Origin: Actinoalloteichus fjordicus
GTDB lineage: Bacteria; Actinomycetota; Actinomycetes; Mycobacteriales; Pseudonocardiaceae
Length of the DNA stretch: 64,000 nucleotides
Assembly (NCBI RefSeq): GCF_001941625.1
Contig: NZ_CP016076.1
Coordinates: 372,001 to 436,000, forward strand
Direction: 5' to 3'
The first letter of the stretch is position 1. Every line of letters starts with the position of its first letter. The notes under the pieces were generated by a model. It made no database searches, was not told where the DNA came from, and saw only the letters and a program-made list of their open reading frames with translations. The position numbers were made by a program, and so were the translations under genes. Of the stretch, positions 55,562 to 64,000 are shown in pieces.

Positions 55562-57655
55562 ATGGTTCCGAACGGAGCCACCCCGCGCGCTGCCACCACA
55601 TTCGTCGATGATTCATGGATCATCGGACCCGTGGCTGGTCGGGTCTTGACAGACGTATGGATTCCGGTATCACTGCCGCAGTCGGGCACGGTGCCGATGC
55701 GGCAGGTGGTGCTGACGACGCTGGTCATCGGCATCGGCGCGCTGCCCGCAGTGCTGCTCGGCTTCGGCGGCGCGGCGATCGCGGGCGCGCTCGTCGCCGT
55801 GTTCAGCCTTGTCGTCGCGGGCGGCGGGCCGCTGCGCGCCGACCTGCGAACCCTCTCCTGGGCGGGGCCCGCGCTGATCGTCGTGATGGCGGCGGGTTCC
55901 CTGCTGAGCGGGGTGACGGCGGTGGTCGTCGTCTTCCTCATCGTGTTCGGCTCGGGAATGCTCGCGACGCTGGGCAGGCATTACGCGGTGGTCGGGCAGA
56001 GTCTCGCCGCCGCGTCGCTGGTGGCGATCACCGGCGGCATCAGCGCCGAGGACGGCCCGGCGCTGGTGTTCTTCACCGGCGCGGTCGGGCTGGCCCTGGC
56101 CGTCGCGCTGCGGGTGTCCACCGGCCGCGACGATCCGTCCGGCCCGACCAGGGCGATCGTCGCGGGTACGCTGACCGACCGCGACCCCGGCTCCCTCGAC
56201 TATGCGACGCGGATCTGGCGGTCGGACGGATCACCGGAGTGGCTGGGCCGAATCCTGGTGGGGACCGCCGAGTACCGGGCAGGCCGGGCAATGCTGGCGG
56301 TGCAGACGGATCAGGCCGACGGCGTCGAGGAGGAGCGCCTGCAGGCCGTTCTCGACGACGCCGAGCTGGTGGCGACCGAGCTGGCCATCGCGGTACGGGC
56401 CAGGGCGTGCACCGGGCTGCCGTCGCTGGCCAGGCTCGATCCGGCGGCCAGGGCGATACATCTGCACGGTGACGCCGAACTGCCGGACTCGGTGGACACG
56501 ATGCGCGTCGGTCTGGAGCGGATTCGGATCGCCGTGCTGGAACGGGTGCCCGGCCGGGCGCCGAGGGCCTCGGCGCGGGCCGCGATGCACCGAGCGATCG
56601 GCGTCCTGCTCGCCCACCTGTCGTTCCGCTCCTCGCTGTTCCGGCACTCCCTGCGCTGCGCACTGGCCGTCACCGCGGGAATGGTGGCGGTCCTGTGGCT
56701 GCCGGACGAGTCGGCCGCGCCCCTGCTTCTGGTGCTGTACGCCGTGTTGCAGCCGATGCTGCGGGACACGATGGAAGGCGCCCTGCAACGAACCGGGGTG
56801 GTGGTGTTCGTCGTCGCGCTCCTCGCGGTCGTCGCCGCCTTCCTGCCCTGGCCGGGCGTCCTGCTGCCGTTCGGCCTCGTCGCGATGATCCTCGGCGCCT
56901 CCCGACTGCGGACCAGCCTGCCGCTGTTGTTGTTCTGCTTGCTCGGCGTGATCGTGGTGGTCCGGGTCCTCCAGGAGGACCGTGCGCCGACCGCACTGGC
57001 GATCAACATCACCGCCATCAGCGCGATCGGTGCGACGATCGCCCTGCTCGTCGGCTTCCTCAGCTATCTGGTGCTGCCCGGCAGCATCACGCCGGACGTG
57101 CCGGGCACCCTGCACCGGGCGGTATACGCGGTGCGCGACCTGGCCGCCGGAGCGCACGGCGCGCTGGACACCAGGGAGGGCCGACGCGCGCTGCGCTCGG
57201 CGAACGTCGTCGCGCTGCGCAGGACGCAGGACCTGCTCGGCTTGCAGGCCCGGCTGGAGGAGGCAGGCCCCGAGGCACAGTGGACGGTGCGTCGCGCTGC
57301 CTCGGCGGTGCACGCGCTGCGGGCCGCACTGGCCCAGATGGCGTTTCGGCCCGACGACGAACGGGCGAAGGCGCTGCCCGCGGCCGTGACTGCGGAACGG
57401 GTGCTCGACTACGAGAGCAGACAGCCTGCCAGGGTCGACCTCAGCAGCCTGGCCGGGCCGACGTTGCTGGTCGCGCCGATCCTGGAGGCCACCCTGATCG
57501 CCCGCTCCGCCATCGAGGAGGTCCGCGCCGTCGACTGGAGCGAGCCCAGCGCCTTCGACGCGGACGGCGAGTCGCTGGGCATGACCGCCGATCCACGGCA
57601 GCCCGACCGATGGAGCCTGGCACGGGAGGACGCGGTGCCGTCGGTCGACGACTGA
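55562..57655 (+). CDS. FUSC-family-like integral membrane protein
   Basis: A 697-aa protein with two blocks of membrane segments (~45-175 and ~355-510), each followed by a soluble helical region. This duplicated layout is that of FUSC/aromatic-acid-exporter-like (YccS/AaeB) proteins. FRHSLRCALAVTAGMVAVLWL opens the second block. Function unknown; efflux of an organic acid or drug is the family inference. ATG at 55562 has no clear ribosome site; the ATG at 55697 (MRQVVLTTL) is an alternative. It follows thiD by 48 bp and could be read from the same transcript. Confidence 0.8.
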   Translation: MVPNGATPRAATTFVDDSWIIGPVAGRVLTDVWIPVSLPQSGTVPMRQVVLTTLVIGIGALPAVLLGFGGAAIAGALVAVFSLVVAGGGPLRADLRTLSWAGPALIVVMAAGSLLSGVTAVVVVFLIVFGSGMLATLGRHYAVVGQSLAAASLVAITGGISAEDGPALVFFTGAVGLALAVALRVSTGRDDPSGPTRAIVAGTLTDRDPGSLDYATRIWRSDGSPEWLGRILVGTAEYRAGRAMLAVQTDQADGVEEERLQAVLDDAELVATELAIAVRARACTGLPSLARLDPAARAIHLHGDAELPDSVDTMRVGLERIRIAVLERVPGRAPRASARAAMHRAIGVLLAHLSFRSSLFRHSLRCALAVTAGMVAVLWLPDESAAPLLLVLYAVLQPMLRDTMEGALQRTGVVVFVVALLAVVAAFLPWPGVLLPFGLVAMILGASRLRTSLPLLLFCLLGVIVVVRVLQEDRAPTALAINITAISAIGATIALLVGFLSYLVLPGSITPDVPGTLHRAVYAVRDLAAGAHGALDTREGRRALRSANVVALRRTQDLLGLQARLEEAGPEAQWTVRRAASAVHALRAALAQMAFRPDDERAKALPAAVTAERVLDYESRQPARVDLSSLAGPTLLVAPILEATLIARSAIEEVRAVDWSEPSAFDADGESLGMTADPRQPDRWSLAREDAVPSVDD

Positions 57656-57729
57656 CGGCGGACGGCGAACAGCTGCGCCATGCAGGTGCGAGGTGTTCAC
57701 ATCGAGCAGGCTCACCATCGGGAGTCTGC

Positions 57730-58119
57730 TCAGCTCGGTGGGCGTTCTGCGGGTGGTGAGTCGAGTCTGGTCTTCTCCTCTCCTTCGGCTCGGGCCGGCG
57801 TCTGGCTCGGGATGTCGAACCAGGCGATCTCGCCTGGATGGACCCGTTCGCCACGATCGGCTTTTCTGTTGCACTCGCTGACGATGTACTCCGCCGACTC
57901 CTCTCGGCTCTGCCGCCAGGGCGCGAAGCCGTCTGCGGTCAGATCTCCCGGAACTATCCGACCTTCCATGACCAGCTTCTCAGCGACGGTGGCTGCTATT
58001 CGCAGCCGAGAGAAGTGGTCTGGTGCCTGGTGGCGCACGAAGTAGATGATCTCAGGAACGCTGATGTAGTCGTCTTCGGCGGCTTCCAGGACGCCTTCGA
58101 CGGTGTCTCGGTCGATCAC
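57730..58119 (-). CDS. Hypothetical protein
   Basis: A 129-aa acidic, mostly helical protein that I do not recognise. Its sequence looks genuinely coding (EGVLEAAEDDYISVPEIIYF, RIAATVAEKLVMEGRIVPG, SAEYIVSECNRKADRGERV), ending in a disordered Glu/Pro tail. Start GTG at 58119 with GGAAAAA just upstream. GC at third positions is lower than in neighbouring genes, which fits recent acquisition. Convergent with the FUSC-like gene. Plus-strand frames over the same DNA are less protein-like. Confidence 0.6.
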   Translation of the reverse strand: MIDRDTVEGVLEAAEDDYISVPEIIYFVRHQAPDHFSRLRIAATVAEKLVMEGRIVPGDLTADGFAPWRQSREESAEYIVSECNRKADRGERVHPGEIAWFDIPSQTPARAEGEEKTRLDSPPAERPPS

Positions 58120-58347
58120 TTTTTCCAGCCTGCCCGGTTGACGCGAATCTCGACCCTTTTCGATTCGCCGTCCTGATGTCCACGGTCGGGTCGGGCGAAC
58201 TGGTGGACTTCCTTCGGTATCCGATCAGCGTGCCGTCGGACTACCTCCACGTGATCACGATCGGTGATCGATGGTGGCTGTTCGTGCCGGTGCCACGTCA
58301 AGAGTGTTCACTCGGGCGGATGGCAGCCCAGCCACGTCACCCCGCCG

Positions 58348-60721
<2,374 letters not shown>

Positions 60722-60733
60722 CACTGTTGACAC

Positions 60734-60823
60734 CACGCTCCCTGCGCCGGCATGACCCGGATCAGGTTCGACGGTCGGGGTCGGCAGACCCCCTCTCAGC
60801 CCTGTTCCCTCAGGGCTCCCGTG
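60734..60823 (-). ncRNA. TPP riboswitch of thiO-thiS-thiG
   Basis: On the minus strand: CACGGGAGCCC, GGGCTGAGAGGGGG, CGAACCTGATCCGGGTCATG and CCGGCGCAGGGAGCGTG, the complete thi-box set. It lies 12 bp upstream of the thiO ATG, with GGGAG as the likely sequestered ribosome site. Confidence 0.95.
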
Positions 60824-60907
60824 CGGACCGGCCCTCACCGTAACCCGCCGGGACGGCCCTCGGCCACCATTCGCCCTCGCCGAAGCAGGAATCGACGGCA
60901 CGCTCTG

Positions 60908-61062
60908 AAGAGCCTGTTTCTGATCCCTGCTGTCGGAGTCGCGCGGGCAGGCGCGGCGATCGGCGGCGTCATCGTCGGTCACCCTGGCTCCCTCGAGTCG
61001 CCTGGCAGCTCAGCCACGCCGATCCCCGCTCACGACTCCAGGGGGACCGAAGACAGGCTCTT
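60908..61062. repeat. Dispersed structured repeat, copy C, with terminal inverted repeats
   Basis: Related to copies A and B. Its ends are perfect 10-bp inverted repeats, AAGAGCCTGT (60908-60917) and ACAGGCTCTT (61053-61062). Further pairing lies inside: CGGAGTCG with CGACTCC, and GCGGCGATCGGCG with CGCCGATCCCCGC. The whole unit can fold into a long imperfect hairpin. Its right end touches the first possible thiE start. Confidence 0.75.
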
Positions 61063-61758
61063 ATGCTGGGCGGCATGCCTGGGATGAGTGCCGCACAGCG
61101 GCGAGACCGGCTGGCCGACGCGCGGCTGTACCTCTGTACGGACGCCCGTCGCGAGCGCGGCGATCTCGCCGAGTTCGTCTCGGCGGCGCTGCGTGGCGGT
61201 GTCGACATCGTCCAGCTACGGGACAAGGGGCGGCCTGCGGAACCGTTGGAGGCTACGGAGGAGCTGGCCGCACTGGCGGTGATCGCGGAGTGCTGTGTCG
61301 AGTACGGCGCACTGCTCGCCGTGAACGACCGAGCCGACATCGCCCTGGCCTCGGGCGCCGACGTCCTGCACCTCGGCCAGGGCGACCTCCCGGTGAGCTG
61401 GGCTCGACGGGTGATCGGCGACGAACCGATCATCGGCCGATCCACCCATGACGTGAGGCAGGCGGCCTCGGCGGCGACGGAACCCGGCGTGGACTACTTC
61501 TGTACCGGACCGTGCTGGCCGACCCCGACCAAGCCCGGTCGGACCGCACCCGGACTCGACCTCGTCCGATCGACGGCCGCGCAGTCCGTCGACGGCAGGC
61601 CCAGGCCGTGGTTCGCGATCGGCGGCATCGACCTGCCGCGCCTTGACGAGGTCCTTGCGGCGGGCGCCGATCGAGTGGTGGTCGTCCGGGCGATCACCGA
61701 GGCGGCCGACCCCGAGGCTGCGGCGCGGGCGTTGTCCACCCGGCTTCGCGAGGCCTAG
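61063..61758 (+). CDS. thiE: Thiamine-phosphate synthase
   Basis: Couples HMP-PP and thiazole phosphate to thiamine monophosphate. The TIM-barrel protein (up to 231 aa) has [64 protein letters not shown] and [12 protein letters not shown]. Three ATG codons (61063, 61075, 61084) are possible; the last gives a start closest to the family ([10 protein letters not shown]). No ribosome site or riboswitch is seen; instead repeat copy C abuts the first ATG. Divergent from thiO. Confidence 0.93.
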   Translation: MLGGMPGMSAAQRRDRLADARLYLCTDARRERGDLAEFVSAALRGGVDIVQLRDKGRPAEPLEATEELAALAVIAECCVEYGALLAVNDRADIALASGADVLHLGQGDLPVSWARRVIGDEPIIGRSTHDVRQAASAATEPGVDYFCTGPCWPTPTKPGRTAPGLDLVRSTAAQSVDGRPRPWFAIGGIDLPRLDEVLAAGADRVVVVRAITEAADPEAAARALSTRLREA

Positions 61759-61762
61759 GACG

Positions 61763-61794
61763 TCGCGGCGAACCAGCAGGCTGCTTCGCCGCGA
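61763..61794 (+). terminator. thiE terminator
   Basis: Perfect 10-bp arms TCGCGGCGAA / TTCGCCGCGA with a 12-nt loop, 5 bp after the thiE stop. Confidence 0.75.
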
Positions 61795-61810
61795 GGACCC
61801 CGCGAGCGGC

Positions 61811-61853
61811 TCCTCCCGACCCGCGCGGCGCGCAGCGGAGCGAGCCGGGAGGA
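61811..61853. other. Second hairpin between convergent thiE and LLM genes
   Basis: 8-bp arms TCCTCCCG / CGGGAGGA around a GC-rich loop. Possibly the terminator of the minus-strand oxidoreductase gene. Confidence 0.4.
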
Positions 61854-61950
61854 CCCCGCACCCGAACGCTGCCGGGCTTCTTCGTCGCCTTCGCCGGATG
61901 CCGCAGGCCGCCGGGTGCTCACCAGCGGCCTGCGGCGCCGCACCTCGGCG

Positions 61951-62784
61951 TCAGAGCAGCCGGTCGGCGAGTGCGCGATAAGCGGGCAGCAGTTCATCGT
62001 CCCGCTCGGTGAGCACCTGGAGGCTGACGTGATCGGCCCCCGCCGCGATGTGTTCCTCGACCCTGGCGGCGACTGCGTCGATGTCGCCCCAGGCCACCAG
62101 CGCGTCGATCACGCGATCGTTGCCGCCGTCGGCCAGCTCCTCGTCGGAGAAGCCGAGACGGCGCAGGTTGTTGAGATAGTTGGTCAGCGACAGGTACGGG
62201 TTCGCCACCGGGGGACGGCCGATCGCGCGGGCCCGCTCCGGGTCGGTCTCCAGGACGACCTTCTGCTCCACGGCCAGCGTCGCAGCCGAGCCGAGGATCT
62301 CCCGTGCCTGCCGGGTGTGCTCCGGGTTGGTCAGGTAGGGCAGGGCCGCCGCCGTCCGATCACCGGCCAGTTGCAGCACCTTCGGGCCCAGCGCCGCCAG
62401 CGCCCGAGCCTCGACGCCGACGCCCTCGGCGTCGAGTTCGTCGAGATAGTCGACCAGCGTGGCGTACGGCCGTCGATAGTCCGAGGTCGCCTCGGGATGG
62501 CCGATTCCGATACCGAGCAGGAAGCGGTCGGGATGCCGTTCGGCGATCCGGTGGTAGGAGGCCGCCACCTGGTGAGCGGGCACCTGCCAGATGTTGACGA
62601 TCGAGGTCGTGACCGTCAGCCGCTCCGTCGCGTCGAGCACCGACTCCACGAGTCGGAGGTCTCCCGGCGGTGAGCCGCCGATGGACAACGCGCCGAAGCC
62701 GAGGCGGTCCAGTTCCACCGCGAGGTCCTCGGTCACCCCCGGTGCTCCGCGCCAGATCCCGATCCTGCCCAACGTGACACCCAT
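61951..62784 (-). CDS. LLM-class (luciferase-like) F420-dependent oxidoreductase
   Basis: A 277-aa TIM-barrel oxidoreductase of the bacterial luciferase-like family. Typical stretches are LGRIGIWRGAPG at the start, FGALSIGGSPPGDL, TSIVNIWQVPAHQVAASYHRIAERHPDRFLLGIGIGHPE (given in part) and a C-terminal HVSLQVLTERDDELLPAYRALAD. Cofactor F420 is the usual partner in actinobacteria. ATG at 62784 has AGGAGA upstream; the longer frame lacks similarity. Substrate unknown. Confidence 0.9.
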   Translation of the reverse strand: MGVTLGRIGIWRGAPGVTEDLAVELDRLGFGALSIGGSPPGDLRLVESVLDATERLTVTTSIVNIWQVPAHQVAASYHRIAERHPDRFLLGIGIGHPEATSDYRRPYATLVDYLDELDAEGVGVEARALAALGPKVLQLAGDRTAAALPYLTNPEHTRQAREILGSAATLAVEQKVVLETDPERARAIGRPPVANPYLSLTNYLNNLRRLGFSDEELADGGNDRVIDALVAWGDIDAVAARVEEHIAAGADHVSLQVLTERDDELLPAYRALADRLL

Positions 62785-62964
62785 GTGGCGTCTCCTTTCC
62801 GTCTCCACGTGCAACGCGGACGGCGTCGGATTGTTACCCGCCGTCCACTGGTTGGGAGATTCTTCGCACGGATCGGGCTCGCGATGAGTGATCTCCAGGC
62901 CCGCAGGGCGGACGTGTCGGCCGTCCGCAGCCGAATTCGATAGACGGTCGCCGCCCTGCGCTGG

Positions 62965-63552
62965 TTGACTCGCTCGGTGATCCGAGCGGACGTCTTCCGA
63001 GATCAACCCGTCCTCCACGGCCGGTCGATCCGGCTCGAACCTCAGACGGAGCGACATTTCGACGGCATCTGGCGGATGCTCGGGGACGAGGAGTCCAACC
63101 GGCTGACCGGCACGCATCAGCAGTTCACCGAGCCGCAGATCCGGCAGTGGCTCGCCACCAGACGGGAGCACCATGACCGGGCCGACTGGGCGGTCGTCCG
63201 TCGCGCGGACGGTGCCGTGGTGGGCGAGGTGGTCCTCAACGACCTGGACCCGGACAACGCCTCGGTGAGCTTCCGGATCGGGCTGCTCGGCCCGGAGGTC
63301 TTCGGCCGGGGTATCGGGACCGAGGCGACGCGGCTGGTCGTGGCCTATGCCTTCGACGTCGCGGGCCTGCATCGGATCAGCCTGGACGTCTTCGACTTCA
63401 ATCCGAGGGCGCGTCGGGTCTACGAGAAGTGCGGGTTCACCGTCGAGGGCGTGCACCGCGACGCGCTGCGCTGGGAGGGCCGATGGCACGACGCCCTCTT
63501 CATGGCGATGCTGTCCACCGACCCGCGTCCCGAGGAGTCCGCACCCGCCTGA
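62965..63552 (+). CDS. GNAT-family N-acetyltransferase (RimJ/RimL-like)
   Basis: A protein of about 195 aa with GRSIRLEPQTERHFDGIWRML, VVGEVVLNDLDPDNASVSFRIGL, the acetyl-CoA loop VFGRGIGTEATRLVVAYAF and NPRARRVYEKCGFTVEG. It resembles ribosomal-protein and small-molecule acetyltransferases; target unknown. TTG at 62965 or GTG at 62977 could be the start; neither has a ribosome site. Confidence 0.87.
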   Translation: MTRSVIRADVFRDQPVLHGRSIRLEPQTERHFDGIWRMLGDEESNRLTGTHQQFTEPQIRQWLATRREHHDRADWAVVRRADGAVVGEVVLNDLDPDNASVSFRIGLLGPEVFGRGIGTEATRLVVAYAFDVAGLHRISLDVFDFNPRARRVYEKCGFTVEGVHRDALRWEGRWHDALFMAMLSTDPRPEESAPA

Positions 63553-63725
63553 GTCCACCGACGGCGGCACCGGTCCGCATGATCCGGGCCGGGTTGGTCG
63601 GCCGACGCGGCGACCACACGCGGAGCGTGGTGGACATCCGGTCGACGACGGGTGCCTGCCGAGCCGTTCGCCAGGCTCGGCGGCCCCAGGCAGACACCTC
63701 GTCGACGGATTCCGGCCCGCCTGCC

Positions 63726-64000
63726 TCAGCCGATGTTGATCGCCAACCCCCACTGTTGCAGCGCCGGAGTCACCGGTTGGAAGTAGCTGCGGGTCGTCGT
63801 GCCGCCGACCAGCGTCCCCACCGCCCGACCGTCGGCGATCAGCGGGCCGCCGGACTCGCCGGGATACACCGGGATGTTCGTGGCGATCAGGCCGGTGACA
63901 ACCCCACCCGGCATCGAGACGGTCTGATTCAATCCGGTGATCGAGCCGCAGCGCCAGCCGCCGACCGGGCCGGAGAAGCAGACCGGGGCACCGGTAGGCG
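63726..64000 (-). CDS. S1-family secreted serine protease, C-terminal part
   Basis: Reading the minus strand from the window edge gives about 91 codons of a chymotrypsin-like (streptogrisin/alpha-lytic type) protease. Visible are APVCFSG and WRCGSITG, a likely disulfide pair, and YPGESGGPLIADG with the catalytic Ser, then VGTLVGG. The catalytic His and Asp, signal peptide and start lie beyond 64000. The active-site Ser motif and Cys spacing support the call. Confidence 0.85.
   Translation of the reverse strand, partial: PTGAPVCFSGPVGGWRCGSITGLNQTVSMPGGVVTGLIATNIPVYPGESGGPLIADGRAVGTLVGGTTTRSYFQPVTPALQQWGLAINIG

Noticed and set aside
58116-58301. 61-aa minus-strand frame overlapping the start of the hypothetical gene at 57730
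   Set aside because: GTGA overlap looks like coupling, but it needs a TTG start without ribosome site and has no protein-like pattern; kept as unlikely.

Overview
This 64-kb window is chromosomal DNA from a high-GC actinomycete, most likely of the Pseudonocardiaceae. The evidence is very high GC at third codon positions, frequent GTG/TTG starts, mycobacterial-type gene order (lpqE / carD-ispD-ispF-cysS-rlmB; lytR_C-DUF3263-def), AfsR/SARP and LacI regulators, an ectoine cluster and a pSAM2-type integrative conjugative element. No species can be named from sequence alone.

Layout. 1-7744: lipoprotein LpqE (minus strand, running off the left edge), divergent from carD, ispD, ispF, a HAD hydrolase, cysS, rlmB and an MBOAT O-acyltransferase. 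7729-16630: an actinomycete integrative and conjugative element (AICE) of about 8.9 kb, bounded by a 17-bp direct repeat that overlaps the 3' end and stop codon of the MBOAT gene. It carries int, xis, rep (HUH), an FtsK-like transfer gene and five small genes including a Pra-like activator, all on the minus strand; a DUF5919-type regulator coupled to an inositol-monophosphatase-family gene runs the other way. 16843-19213: a methyltransferase and an AlgX/AlgJ-like SGNH protein, probably the separated partner of the MBOAT protein. 19429-22370: znuA-znuC-znuB zinc uptake. 22511-29881: a carbohydrate ABC transporter (lipoprotein, two permeases, MsiK-like ATPase) with a divergent LacI regulator, then a second LacI regulator with a possible DasR site upstream. 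30568-36192: otsA, an OtsB-GH15 fusion and a ThrE-type exporter. 36678-36750: tRNA-Thr. 37034-43027: an aldo/keto reductase, ectABCD and an ADP-ribosylglycohydrolase. 43288-49852: an AfsR-type regulator, DUF3159 and DUF218 membrane proteins, and a GntR-regulated amino-sugar kinase. 50131-52414: LytR_C protein, DUF3263 protein and peptide deformylase. 52643-61758: thiamine biosynthesis in two blocks, thiC-thiD (plus) and thiO-thiS-thiG (minus), each led by a TPP riboswitch, with thiE nearby. A FUSC-like membrane protein and a small hypothetical gene lie between the blocks. 61951-64000: an LLM-class oxidoreductase, a GNAT acetyltransferase and the end of a secreted S1 serine protease.

Most notable: (i) the AICE uses a protein-coding gene end rather than a tRNA as attachment site, and the integrase reading frame crosses the att core, so its C-terminal tail should differ between the integrated and excised states; (ii) a dispersed, hairpin-forming repeat of about 150 bp occurs three times, with one copy directly abutting thiE; (iii) thiC and thiO both carry in-frame tandem-repeat expansions; (iv) OtsB is fused to a GH15 domain; (v) the MsiK-like gene shows an abrupt internal change in codon usage.
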